NCBI GenBank assembly: GCA_022113835.1
Contig: JAILWY010000015.1
Location: 2,982,501 to 3,046,500 of the forward strand
Length of the DNA: 64,000 nucleotides
Reading direction: 5' to 3'
From: Atopsyche davidsoni
Taxonomy: Eukaryota; Arthropoda; Insecta; Trichoptera; Hydrobiosidae
Under the pieces are notes generated by a model. That model did no database searches and was not told where the DNA came from. It saw only the letters and a list, made by a program, of their open reading frames with translations. Below are positions 24,860-37,889 of this stretch, in pieces. The number at the start of each line of letters is the position of its first letter. The first letter of the stretch is position 1. A program made the translations under genes and the position numbers.

Positions 24860-25319
24860 CAGTGGCTCTCAAACTCTTTTGGCCCACGGACCCCCTTTCA
24901 TAGTCAAAACTTGTCCACGGACCTCCATTCATACTTAAAACTTGCCCATGGAGCCCTTTTCATAGTCAAAACTTGCCTACGGACCCTGGGTGAAAAACTA
25001 CATAAATTCATATTATAGACTAGTTGGTGCAAGTATCGACTCTATTAACCTACCTGACTCACTGCGATGCCTGTTATTACTTGTATTTTATGCACCTGTC
25101 TATATTTATATTTTACTAAAGACGTAAAAATCGCTAATAATGTTTTCATTGTTATTTATTTTAACTTCCATATTAATAAAAATGTGTCACAATTTTTTTA
25201 TTTTATATAAAACCTTGACGTTGTTCAGGGACCCCCAAATCGATTTTAATGTTCTAAGGACCCCCTGAACGATCCCAGGGACCCATTGGGGTCCGTAGGG
25301 ACCACTTTGAGAAGCACTG
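24860..25319. mobile_element. Non-autonomous hAT element, 460 bp, copy 1
   Basis: The ends CAGTGGCTCTCAAACTC and GAGAAGCACTG form short hAT-type inverted repeats. A perfect 8-bp duplication AACTAGAA flanks it (24852-24859 and 25320-25327). The interior has tandem CACGGACC/CTTTCATAGTCAAAACTTG units at the left and GGACCCCC motifs at the right, with no transposase frame. Confidence 0.95.
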
Positions 25320-26427
25320 AACTAGAATGTTCTGTCCGTTTGTTGTGGAGAAGCACCAGAAGCGCACGAAGTACGAGAATATGTGTGAACGCGTGCGGTG
25401 TGGTAGAGACTGTAATTTATATCAGAGTTTTGTAAAAATATTGGCAGTTAATTTCATCTGATGACTCTAAGCACGCCACCGAAGCGCAGACAAGTTGAGT
25501 GTTCTTTAGGTATTTACTTACACAGATAAAAGTTACAGGAATGCAACATAATATAAGGACGTATAAAGATACCAGAATTTTCCATGATGACCTTGAGTAC
25601 CAAAAGCCTTTGAACTAAAGAAAAATATTGTGAACTGTAAGAAAAAAAATGATTACATTTGAATACTATAAAAATTGTTAAAATAAGTTATTTCATTCTG
25701 ATTAAACTCAACTCTTTTCCTACCATGTTTACAACCATACATAATATTTTATAATTAACAGATCCATTACTTGAAATGTGCTTTATTATATTATTTTAAA
25801 TTTGTATGATTATGCGCATTGCAAGAACAAAGGATACATTGACGAATGATCTTTTGTATATTTTCCTAAATAATAAATAAAAAAAACTTTTAATCTGATA
25901 CACATATAACTGAATAGAATGTTTGTGAATAATTTTTATTTTTGTCATAGGACTTATATTATAATGTTTAATCCAATAGGTCTTATTTGATTAATGTGTT
26001 TCCTAAATTGTTAAAACAATTCTAAGGCCATACAACGATAGCGCTTGGAGTATCATTAGAGCATATAATATAAAATCGTGAAGTGGAAAAAGCTTTATAA
26101 TATATATAAGTACAACAATGTTGGTAGGTAGACGTAGGTGTGCTACTAAGCACAGACAAACGACAAGGTATTTTTCTCTCCACTGGCTAAAATAGTTTGT
26201 ATGTTAAGAAACATGGAGATTGCCTGATCATAATTGGTCATTATCAAATATTGACTGAGCAGGTAACTTTACAGCCTAATACATAGATAATCAGGTAAGT
26301 CTGGCTAATGGCTACCGACACGCGATGGCAAGAGGTAGCTTGTAAAGCAGTTCTGATGTAATTCTCTCAGGTCTGATAGATATATTACCAAGAAAGAATT
26401 AAATAAAAGAGATCTTTTGATTTTTTT

Positions 26428-26871
26428 TCAGACAGCGCTGTACAGAAATTTGTTTAATAGTAATATAAAAACCAAACTGATATTCCAGGCAACTTGCGAT
26501 TTATTATAAAATTTACAATTCCAACGCACGGATAATAGACAAATACGTATGTACGCAAACGGATATTCAACATAGTATTTTTCAATATAAAGAATAAAAG
26601 AAACATCAATGGGTGTTAGCATCCCCCTCGAATTACTCATAATCCCTGCGAATATACCATGAGTACATGGGTGTGAACCAGTGTCATTGAATATGAGCCC
26701 AGAAGTGCGATGAGGTATCTCGCCACCCCAGCGTGTTTTCATTTGCAATCTGAGAGCTGGTATTATCTGGTCCCTAACACAATACATGTGTTGTTTGTTA
26801 ACGCACTCAGCCTTCTGCTCCCTCTGGAATGACGCCCCTCTTGCAACCATATTACAAAATATATATAACAT
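26428..26871 (-). other. Unassigned open frame, 147 codons, possibly part of a repeat
   Basis: The N-terminal two thirds has mixed composition (REQKAECVNKQHMYCVRDQ, GGEIPHRTSGLIFND) unlike the AT-rich intron; the C-terminal third reads like translated AT-rich DNA. I recognise no domain. It lies just left of a copy of the four-copy repeat at 27.0 kb, so it may belong to an old retroelement. Confidence 0.25.
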
Positions 26872-26984
26872 TTTATATATTTATTTAAACATAAATATCT
26901 TATCTATATTTTTCCATTTTACTCTACGACCTTAAGGATAGAAAAATTTAAAACATAAGCGATATACTGAATCCGGTCCTCGAG

Positions 26985-27220
26985 GAGTTATCCTTTTCTA
27001 TAAGCTACAATCTAACCTTCTTGTTCTACCAATTATGTTGATCGTGCATGGCTGCCATTCTGTACCTTGAGCGTGGGTAAAGGGTCGGTAACGGAGTAGT
27101 AGAATGATTGTGGAGGGATGTGCTCTGGAATTGCTTTTCAAAGTAGGGGGCTCCTACTATTGTTTAGGTAGCTTGCTGCACAAGGAGTATCAGATCTAAA
27201 CGCCAGAGCTTTGTAAGGAA
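26985..27220 (+). repeat. Dispersed repeat of unknown class, copy 1 (GCATGGCTGCCATTCTGTACC)
   Basis: Matches 61740-61960 over more than 150 bp: CATGGCTGCCATTCTGTACC, GGGTCGGTAA, ATTGTGGAGGGATGTGCTCT and GATCTAAACGCCAGAGCTTT. All four recognised copies (27.0, 41.2, 44.3, 61.7 kb) point the same way. A retroelement 3' region is likely but not shown. Confidence 0.7.
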
Positions 27221-27719
27221 AATATCATATAACAATGCTATTGGGCAGCAGCAATACGCAACTTTTAATTCTAACAAAAAAAACAGCGGTAAAAAGAACC
27301 TGGGGACCCAGGGGAAATTGAATTAATTTCCCCATGAACTCTAATTTAGCAGTGAGATGGTCGTCAACCTTATCTGAGAATGAAGAAGAAGATACATTAA
27401 TAAAAATATTAATAACAAAACTGGTTAAAAAAGGTGAATTCTCAGGACTCATTTTATGCAAAAAAAATTTTTTAAATAGATTTGTTCGTAGTGCAAGTAA
27501 ATATATCTAACATAAACAGAATATTTAAATGTTTTAACTCGCCGTGGCGATTTACACAAACACATTACATAAATTCTTACTATCAAAAAAACATATAAAA
27601 TATACATTAAAGACGGATGTTTTGCGTGCTTTCGAGGTAATTAATAAACAGTCAATGTATCTTTAATTAACAATAAAAAAAAAAACTTCAAACATCCTGT
27701 CATAGAGTTTATCTATTTC

Positions 27720-28010
27720 CAATAAGTTACAAGTAGGAAGATATCGATCTCGGGCGCTGGCCGGGCCCCGCGCATACTCCCCGCACGCCCGGCGAATCCA
27801 TAAATTACCCGAATCTTGATAAATTCGGACAAACAAAAAATAAATAAAAATAAATGCATGTTAATGTGAAGGACCGGCCCGTACATTACGCTGTCAGCGA
27901 CAGCGAAGGACGACTCCGCGGGCCAGGACACATTCTCACGATCTCGGCCGTCAGGACACGGTAGATTTCTAGAAACTGATACGTAATTTTTTATTCGGCC
28001 GCCGCGCCAC
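27720..28010. promoter_or_regulatory. GC-rich island in intron, candidate regulatory element
   Basis: Two GC-rich blocks (27745-27790 and 27868-27990) stand out in AT-rich DNA. There is no recognised coding frame and no repeat partner in the window. Function is inferred only from composition and from lying in an intron next to developmental genes. Confidence 0.3.
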
Positions 28011-28215
28011 GAGAGACGGGGATGGTGAAATTCAGTTTGAAAAAGACGGAGCGCTTTGAAAATACGACATATTTTATTATGCTGCAGCCTTCTTCGGCGT
28101 CATTCGACCGAAAATCGCTAGGATCAGTTTTAAAAAGTCTTGCAAGATGTCTGAACTTTTTGAAGTATGTGTCAATCGAGCTGGACGTTCTGCATGATGC
28201 AACTTGCATCTAGAA

Positions 28216-28660
28216 CAGTGGCTCTCTTTTGTCAAAACTTACCCATGGACCCCCTTTCAAAATCAAAACTTGCCTACGGACCCCCTTTCATAGTCAAAAC
28301 TTACCAACGGCCCCTGGGTGAGAAACTACATAAATTCATATTATAGACTAGTTGGTGCAAGTATCGACTGTATTAACCTACCTGACTCACCGCGATGCCT
28401 GTTATTACTTGTATTTTATGCACCTGTCTATATTTATATTTTACTAAGGACATAAAAATCGCTAATAGTGTATTCATTGTTATTTATTTTAACTTCCATA
28501 TTAATAAAAATGTGTCACAATTTTTTTATTTTATATTAAACCTTGCGCGGACCCCCTGACGTTGTTCAGGGACCCCCAAATCGATTTTAATTTTCTAAGG
28601 ACCCCCTGAATGATCCCAGGGACCCTTTGGGGTCCGTAGGGACAACCTTGAGAAGCACTG
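28216..28660. mobile_element. Non-autonomous hAT element, 445 bp, copy 2
   Basis: Same family and orientation as the copy at 24860, with nearly identical middle sequence. A perfect 8-bp duplication ATCTAGAA flanks it (28208-28215 and 28661-28668). The left end is shorter by part of one internal unit. The shared CTAGA target core agrees with the hAT preference for nTnnnnAn sites. Confidence 0.95.
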
Positions 28661-29229
28661 ATCTAGAAGAAGGCTATGGTTTTTTTTTTTAAATGTCGGT
28701 TCCGGGCAGCGCTGTAGTACTACTTCCGGATGTCGACAGCTGGTCTTTAATTGTTTAAATATATTATATTGTAAAACATTAGTGAAGGGGGGTTTCTCAG
28801 GGAGCGCACTTTTCGCCGCTCCCCAGTCTGCCACCCCCTCCCTTCTATTCATCAGTCCCTATCTATCTTTGGAGACAGCGTCTCCGTGATGCGCTGAAAA
28901 TCGTGAAAGCTGAAAAGCAAAAAGCGGTCTTTACTAGGCCGGCCCAGTTTCTACGCTGATGCTCTTAAAATATGCTTACTAAAACATTTCTTGTAGATTA
29001 CTAATGCAGAGACACATTCATGACCATGTTAGTGGAAACATTGACCTCTTGGCATTATTAATTTTATTATAAGCAGACAGTTTCCTACTCAGGGTTTCTA
29101 TACATTAAAACATATTGTGCTTATTATTCTGATAAGTTATGTTACACTTTGGGTCAACAAGTTGGGTTTGGGAGACTGTTAGTAAACGTCCGACCCTGAC
29201 GGCGTGGTTGAAAAAAAGAGACCCAATCA

Positions 29230-29231
<2 letters not shown>

Positions 29232-29266
<35 letters not shown>
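29232..29266. repeat. (AT)n microsatellite
   Basis: Thirty or so bases of uninterrupted alternating AT; the YIYI-rich minus-strand frame here is an artefact of it. Confidence 0.95.
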
Positions 29267-29270
<4 letters not shown>

Positions 29271-30944
29271 CTACCAAATATATTCATTAATAAATAAATA
29301 GTATGACTAAATGTCTAATCATCTTTTTCAACGCCATTAAAGTATATTATATTATGCTTAATAAACAATTTTGCTTATGGCACTTACATTTAGTGAAACA
29401 AAAAACATAACATATTCTTTAAACCATAGTTTTCTTAAACAGGTAATAAATGACGTTGCATTTAAAAGGTTTTTTAAGACGCCTTAAAGTGTGTTATTTT
29501 CTAATGAAAATAAAGCGTTTGAATTAAATAAAGATTTATTATTTTATTATTATTATATCATTATATTAAAGTATATAATTATTTAAGATTTGAAGTGAAC
29601 TGAACACTGAACATTTTATAGCAAATAATACATAATCACAAATAAAGTATTACATGCTCTCTGTTGCTATCCATATAGTTTTTAAATTTAATTGAATTTC
29701 ATCACCACCTGATTTTATTTAAAACGATTAACATTAATTATTGTTTACGCAACTGAACGTAAATCCACGTCAGGTGTGTTCAATTTTTTCCCTCGTTTTA
29801 ATTTATCCCCATATCCCAAGTCCAGATCTCGGAACAGGTAACATGCACCGACCTGACGCTGTGATCAGGAACCTGTCGTGCAAAAACACAAGAAATCTAC
29901 CCTTAGTTTTTGTTACCAAAAAAAAAACCCTGTTTTTGCATCCCCATTCATAAAATAAAACAAAAAAAGGAATGACGATTGAAAAAAAATAGACAAATAT
30001 CGTTATTAATCTTAAAAGATGTCAGGTGTTATCATCAATGATTGATTTTTATTTTTATGCTCATTTATCTTTTACTTAAAAGTATTAATAAAAAATATAT
30101 ATAAATACATAGTTCCTTAACTTAGTTCTTCACCCATATTCATTATATTATATATATCTATATCGAAAACATATTATTTGTAATAGTATTTAGGTAAAAA
30201 ATAATATGTGAGGTTTTATTTTTCAAGGGCTGTATTATAATAATTTAATATTACTTAATATTAAATATGCTAGCAAAAATACGCAACCTAATATATAAAA
30301 TATTATTTAACTTAGTATGAGTGATGTTTCTTAACGCATTAGCTGTCAGCGCTCATTTTACGTAAATACGAACTCTTCTAACAGTCTTTAGAACCGATAG
30401 GCCAATCCCAGTCGTAAAGATCAAATAAAAGTTAAACAATACATATAATTCGATAATTTAGTATTTTTTTATTAAATAAAATAATGTGATTATAAAGCGT
30501 TGATACGTTGTGAAGTGGATGTTAAGATCGTAGAGAATCATATATTTCAAGAGAACAGGTTAGGCTATATTTAGATTTACAAGCTTCTCGGAATATAGTC
30601 TCTAGCGGGCAACCAGTATCACGGGCCGCCAATGGCCTGCTTTATTGACAGTGTCACCTGCCCGTGCGATGGCTGTTAGATTAAATGCCTGATCGATTGC
30701 AGTGGCGTAGACATAAATATAAATAAAATAATCCGAACGTAAAAAATGACACAAATTGAAATTCTTCAAACAAAGCTAACAACAAAAAAAAAGTTTAAAT
30801 TTATACGGTCACATTAGTATGAAATCAATTCAAATTAAAATGTTTGCATATTTGCAAATTGATTTTGTTACTAATTGTAAAATACGTTAATTCTTTAGAG
30901 CAACACTTGTTGAAGATCAATAACATCTATTTAAAATTAATTTT

Positions 30945-31254
30945 TTTTTAATTATTATATAACTGGCGTCACGATCCGCCCCTGACGGCCGCTCCCACAG
31001 GCGTTGAGGACTTCGGGGAGGACGACACATGCCAGGACGAGGACGTATCAATGATTCTCAGCTTAAGTATAAAAGCTTGTACGGGCGACAGTTACCCCGA
31101 TAATTTACGACGGACCCTCGATGCAGTATCCTGGAGTCTTGGAAGTCACCAGCGGACCGGAGAGGTCCAAAACTTGACCGCAAGCCAAACAAATATTCCA
31201 AAATACACCCCCTATCAAGTCAATAAGCAATTTAAAAAAATATATAGATTAGGT
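30945..31254 (+). other. Unassigned open frame with an acidic segment
   Basis: One frame is open for about 100 codons across a GC-rich block (30965-31170). It includes an acidic stretch (GVEDFGEDDTCQDEDVSM) just after a CCCACAG that could be a splice acceptor. No domain is recognised and no donor is evident. It could be an old coding remnant or a conserved regulatory block read by chance. Confidence 0.2.
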
Positions 31255-31259
31255 TAAAA

Positions 31260-34200
31260 AAAAGTATGCCAAAAATTTCTAAAAAAAAAAAAAATATATT
31301 AATAATAAATGTGGCTAGACTTCATAAGATAAAATTCGTCGAGGGAAAACCAAATTGGTAGAAGGTTCACTCGAAAACACTTCATCAGATTATATGAATA
31401 TATATTTTATATATATAAGCTACAAAACTTTATTTTCTCCGTTTGACGCAAATAATTTTTCATGAGTAATGAAAATGCTAAAACTAAAAAATATTATTCG
31501 CCAACCATCAGTTTTTGACTCCTTTATTTTGATTTCAAGTTAAAGTGATTCAATGTGAAATGGAAAGCAAACGGTAGACCGCAATTAAGAGAGCGTCTTG
31601 ATGTAACTTTTAAATGCTTGGTTATAAAATTTAAGAAAAAATCTTTGTCGTCGGTTCAAAATCGTAAACCTTTACTTCTCCCGGGACTCTTACAAAAAAA
31701 TAAAAGCATGCATACAGTCTGATTTAAGCACAGACGTATTGAGTATATTATATTGTTTATATAATTATAAGCCAGTTCTTCAAAGAAAGGTAGAGTGCTG
31801 GCAATAAATCTAATTGGCGTGGTATTTACGAATTTATCATAGTTTTTAACGACCCGTTCAATGTAATGCTTGTTTTTAGATAATTAAAAGTACTATATAT
31901 TATTTTTCGCACATTATATATAGCATCACAAAGGTCATGGCATCATCATAAAAATATATAAGAATGAAATGCTGGTTTTGAAATACATATAAATCTTATT
32001 GATTTATTAGTATTTTTTATTTACATAATTCCTAATTAATAAATTTAATAATTGGTATTTAAGTAAATAAAAATTATATTAAAAAAAATTATCTAAAAAT
32101 AATACCTAGTATTTTTATTACTATGCGAATTCATTAAAAAAATATTTTCATCATACATATATTCTAGTTATTTCTTCAAATTTTTTTACCTATAAGTCTT
32201 TTACAATCGCATACAATGTAATTCTAGTTCCGTTGAAAAAATAAGCTCATCCGCCTTACAAACTAATATCATATAAATAAACATAATATCAAAATTAGGT
32301 ACATGTACTAAAAACAGATTATTTTTTTGCCTTTGAATATCATTTTGTAAAGAATTTATTTTTCGGGTGATTGAATTTCAATATAATGAAGATCGCTCAT
32401 ATTTCTATTGAAGTTACCTGAAATATATTTCTACAATAAGTATCCAATATCAGACATAAAAAAAAAACATTTTACGGTATTTATAGGCATCTACCTGGGT
32501 ACTTACTGAGTATTAACATAAGAAGAATCGGATGTTTATTAGATTGCTGAAAAAAAACTTACCACGTGCAGAATATATACAATGAACAATAAAAACGAAT
32601 ACCCAATAATATAGAAAATTTATGCTTGCGAAGAGATTTTCCTAGCAATTTGGGTATTTCAATTTGTTGTAGTCATTGTGAATATATATTTTCTGTAATT
32701 TCAATACCTTCTAGCCACTTATGTGGAGTATTATAAATTAGACCAGTCTTCTGGGGATATGATTGAGTTTGAAGTTAAAAAAATTGCATCTTTGATTATG
32801 TATTACGTGCAATGCGAAATATCAAAAAAAATATTTCCCTGCAATTGTAGTGACGGCCAATAGTAAAAGCATGTTAAACTGAAAGAAAGAAATGCCAAAA
32901 GAAGATAAGTAGCTTGATCGAAAACAAAGATGTTATGTATAACAACATCAAAAAAAAAAAATGTGTTTAAGCACTGCGAACAACTGTAGTTATAAAATTA
33001 ACTAAATCAACCGCGAAAGCATCAATTAAGTCGACATAAAAACTCCATTACAGCTTAATAAAAAAAAGCTTCGAAATAGTTTTTACGATCACACGGGATT
33101 ATAAAACGGATTCTGCTTCAAAAGCTCTGTGTTTCGTGAGCTTAAAAAAAACCGAGACATCTGCGACCAATAACGCAGAGCTCGACGCTTCAAAGAGAAA
33201 ATTCATAACGGCGATAAATCCCGGTGGAGATGGTTCATTACACTGGAATCAGTCTTTAATTTAATGGATGCTGGCAACACTGATTCATAATGGGGAACCC
33301 CGCTATAAACAGTGAGAGATCTTTTTATTGCATGCATTGGACTTGGATTAATCATCGCGCCGGGATGGTATAGAGTTAAAAGTTGATAAAAATCTAAGTA
33401 AATTTTATATTCAACACATATTAATGTGGTGTATTTGTATGTTTGATTTTGTATCACAGCGGCGAGTGTACGTAGAATGATAATTGAATGGGTGTGATAT
33501 GAGTAGCATTTCAATATATTCTTTGAGCTGAATATATGGATTTAATTATATGATTTAAAAATGTTTGCATAATTCATATATCGCATTTATGCGATAGTGA
33601 AAACTTGTGTTGTAATAGAAAAATCAATAATATATAAAAAAAAAAAAATTACAATCATATTTGTTGAATACATAAATAGGATTTACACTTTTCGTTGTAA
33701 TTAACAGTAACTTTATCTAAAATAAGTACATTGAATCTATTTGCATAAAATAAGATATACTTATTAAGTTGAGTAGAAGTTTACAATAATTATTGGCAAA
33801 AGAAAACAAGGTATTAAGTTAAAGTTCTAGTATCCAAAAAAAAATTGACAAACTCATGAGTTTATTTGAGTATGCAGCAAATTATTTCATAAACTTATTC
33901 TTAATAATTGTTAAAAATAAAATAAACGTGTTTTTAAAGTAAAAATATAACCAAAAGTATATTTGAACATAATTTTTATCCAAATCGGTAAGAATACATC
34001 GTGATGCTATGTTGTAGAAAGAATATCATGAATAAACCCATCGTGTATATGCCACAACACTGTAAGCGCCAAAAATGAAAAGTTGTGATTTTTGTTTTAA
34101 AAAATACATGAGAGCAATATTTTTATTTTTATTTGTTCTGGTAAAAAAACGGTTTCTAAGGTATCATCAGTTCATCACACCTTGCATTTGAACCCAGTTA

Positions 34201-35690
34201 GCAGGGACTAGTTTTATTTAATCATTTCCTTGAACAATATTGAGCAAAAAATATTATCAGTAATTGGATTTATATCTTATATAAGCAGTTTATATAAGCA
34301 ATTAAGTACTGCGTGCTCAGAAATGCGTTTTTGTAAAGCTGTTTCAATATTTATAGGAACGCGTTACCGTGTTAAATGGAAATAATTTATTTAGAAAAAT
34401 CTTTGATCCAATGCCATATCAAAGAAATATACTCATTCACTGAATCATTTTATTAAGTAATAAAAGTTTTAATACTAAATAAATTATCTGCAGTAAAATT
34501 TTCCTATGCAAAGTATAAAATATAATTTTTTTTCGGGACTTCGGGTATAAAATATATTGAATTAAATTAAGCTGGTGATTGTATTACTGTTAAAGATATT
34601 TTATTTCAATGATGTAATATATCATTATAAAAACCTGGTTCTTAGGTGTTGTGCCGTTTACTTGTTAAGTGTTGGGACTATTTGTCCCCGGTTCCGAGGT
34701 ATTTAAAATGAAGATGAAATATCAATAATTGGGTAATCGAGAGTGAGAGAAGATTTTTTAAAGATAATATGGCTAAGATTGTCGTCTCTATAAAATAAAA
34801 TTTTATTCAGTGGCGTGCGGTGAGGACAAGCAATATATGCAAGGGTAGTTTATTTCTGACATAAAGAAGCATGAAACTGTTACTTATTTCTAAGGGTCTT
34901 TCGCTTTTATTCTCAATGTTAAATGCTTGCGCTCACCGAAATAATTTATTTTAAATCTAATGGAAAAAAAAATATTATTGCCCTTACGATAGTCTGGCAT
35001 ATAAACGACGTTATATTTATAAATAAAATTTTGATACATTAAGAAATATCTGATATCCCCAGTATGAAAAAAAAAAGCAACACACAAAAATGCGGCGCGA
35101 TCTCAGTTATCGAAAACACAGTCGGATTGATCTATCAGGGGACAAGGAGGAAGAGACAATGACTTATGAAGTTATTCAATACGGAGCTTGTAGCGGGCCA
35201 TGTGTGTGGCGTAGAGTATGAAATCAAATGGGAACCATTGTCACCCCATAAATAACTCTGTGACGGCTGTCGTGCTCGGCCACCTCCTCCGCTATCAACT
35301 GGTACTCTTTAATGAGAGTTGGATACAGGAATGTTATATACTAGCATTATTTACTTTATTATCTAAGGTTATTTATATAAAATATTTTCAAATCATAAAC
35401 AAATGTTGTTTGATGATGTTGAGGATCATTCAAGCAATAAAGCATAGCTTGTACTTAGATTATAAATGTATCGCGAACCACAGGCTGCAAGCACTAAAAC
35501 CACTTTAATTTGATAAAACATTTTAATATGTTGTATTAAATATATTTAATATGTGTTCTCCCAAAAATAAAAAAAACAATTTTTTTAATAAATTCGTTGA
35601 AACAAAAATATTCCCGCTCGGGGGGGAGGCAAAAATATAAAATATGTGCGCAACGCTTTGAGGGGATAGTCGACACCGCAGAAGCGCTGC
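31260..35690. other. rg: AT-rich non-coding intron
   Basis: I see no gene, SINE or inverted repeat of note. A short phrase CAGTGGCGTGCGGTGAGG at 34809-34826 resembles one near 6680. Open frames here are short and of biased composition. Confidence 0.6.
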
Positions 35691-35699
35691 TCCTTTGCA

Positions 35700-35930
35700 T
35701 CCGGCACACACGAGTTTACTGCACTTTTATCAGTGGCACGTGTCCCACGAGGAGGTATATCGGACCGCAAATAAATTCCGTATCGACCGAGAATAGCCGC
35801 CCTAAAGACCTGGCGGCTAATTCGCAGGCGCCGCCTGTCAGCGCCCCTCGAGCCCCTCCGGTCCCCGCGGCTGCCCACATGTGGCACATGGCGGCCCCAC
35901 GACATCCACCATAACCCGAGACCCATAAAA
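35700..35930. promoter_or_regulatory. GC-rich island in intron, candidate regulatory element
   Basis: About 230 bases of GC-rich unique sequence (GGCGCCGCCTGTCAGCGCC, CCACATGTGGCACATGGCGG with E-box-like CACATGTG) lie in AT-rich intron. Frames are open on both strands, as expected from high GC, with no recognised protein. Confidence 0.35.
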
Positions 35931-35934
35931 TTGT

Positions 35935-37731
35935 ATTTAAAAACAAGCAGCGAGCAGTTCGCAAGACGGAAATATCGAATCTGTAAAAAAAATTCACAAA
36001 TACACGGCCTTTGTGCGATTACACGATTCATTATGTTCAACTTGTTTTATATACTTTTGTGACAATTAAATAATTTTAAAATATTGAATGTAAGAAATAC
36101 ATACGAAATGATACAACCTGCAATCAGTAAGCGATTGATCAATGGTGTTGCTTTATTTTGGGTGATTTTTTTTAAAGCAAATAACTTTCATCCCTTATGA
36201 TACAAGCTGCGTACAAAGTACGAGAGGTGAAGCTTCAATAATACACGGAATAAAGTTTTAATTAAATGCACAGTTATTATGAGTAAAAATGGATTTACAA
36301 TATAAAAAATACTGTCCATTTTCAAGTGGAATTTCACTGAACATATATTTGTCCTGAGCCAATCGTACTAATTTCGCATTCACGTAAGTTTTTCTCTCTT
36401 CATGCCTCTTTTTCCTTGTTTATATGTTACATTAAATTGAATATATTTGATTGCATTGTCTAAGTCTAGACAGACTATTCAAAATTTCAAAGTCATATCT
36501 GTGGACAAGAAAACTAATAAAAATTAATATAATTAGGTAATTTTTAACAAATTATATTTATTGAGTCTCAGTTCTACAATACGATGAAATAATTTCCAAT
36601 ATTTTACACTTTATTTATCTCGAATATGTTTTACGTGCCCCCATTAGACGGAAAGCTATTAAAATGTATTTAAAATTATTTCAAACGCTCGCGAAGAATT
36701 TAGTTTTATTTTACTAAAGTTTATCATTGAAATTTATAGAAAGTAGTTCGCCCCATTTATCTCAAGTTTAAATTACGTCAATGCCTTCAGAACATACTAG
36801 AAGTGTTATGTGTTTAGACAAGGAGTCCACAGCAAGAAATATCGAATATCTAAGAGAATACGAAATAAGAAAAGCAAAATATGTAGGAATTATTATAAAC
36901 ATGCGTAAATTCGCAGTTCGTTGGGATCACTCCAAGTATTCTGAAATCTAAATGTTTTTTAATTGCTGAAACAAAAAATACTTTCTGATTACTACAACAC
37001 GCACAGTTTCTTTGAGCATTGATTTTTATTTTTCCTTCTCTGTGTTAGGCTATATAGTTACTTACTTGCAAAGACTTTTATTATAATAATTTTTTTGAAG
37101 TTTACAAAGAAACGATAGTGGTTAAATCATATAAATATATCAATGATGTCACAAGCAGCTACTTCTAATCCGCTTGCTTACTTACATATCGCAAACGATA
37201 TTAATGATAAAAGACTGCTTGTTTGGATATTTACTGCTGAGTATCTGTTGCGTAGAATATGCGTAAAATATCTAAAAAAAATCTAGAAAGTACCCTACGT
37301 TATAAAGCATTGATAATGGTGATGGAAACTTTGAATTTATGACATGTTTAATATTTTCAACAAGAACCCGAGATACCTTGCATTAGCTTCAAAAAATACA
37401 ACGAATCGTAAATGTCGCAATGTAAACAAATCCACCACAGAATGGAGCACCTGCTACAATGAATAAACACAATAACTAGTATTTGTTGAATACAACACAT
37501 TCCCCGAATGTTTGCTTTGATTTTGTGGAAAGAGTGCTTGAATCAGGGAGTGTGGCGTCCCTCGGGACGCGGCCCATATATCTCGCGGCTCGCTCGGCGA
37601 CAGACGGGCTGATCTCGCTGAAAATATGCTAACCACACGTCGGGCTATAAAGTCCTTGTCGATCCTTGAAAACCAGGGACACAGTGTTACTTGCAAACTT
37701 CAAAGTAGAGTAAAGATAAATGTGAATATAA
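35935..37731. other. rg: AT-rich non-coding intron
   Basis: Nothing recognisable except a moderately GC-rich patch at 37540-37650. Confidence 0.55.
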
Positions 37732-37887
37732 TTAACGCTGCGAACACAACTGACAAGTGGACGGTAACTAGCCGATGGCGTCCTCTTTTGCGTTATCTCT
37801 ACCACATGCCATAAAAACACCCAAAATAAAGAGACGTTATGGGTTAATTGCAAGTCAGTTGCAAGTTATGTGTGTAGCAGGCTTTGA
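37732..37887. repeat. CCAATAGCGTCC palindromic element, near-complete copy
   Basis: Left arm ACGCTGCGAACACAACTGAC with CCGATGGCGTCCTCTTTTGC, right arm AAAGAGACGTTATGGGTTAA with TTGCAAGTCAGTTGC and GTGTGTAGCAGGCTTT. The arms are imperfect reverse complements. Confidence 0.85.
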
Positions 37888-37889
37888 CT

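Noticed and set aside
24582..24932. 116-codon minus-strand frame
   Set aside because: It crosses into the left end of the hAT element at 24860 and has no recognisable domain.
34809..34826. CAGTGGCGTGCGG phrase shared with about 6680, and CAGTGGCGTA near 30700
   Set aside because: They look like transposon ends, but no second end or duplication could be found, so no element was called.
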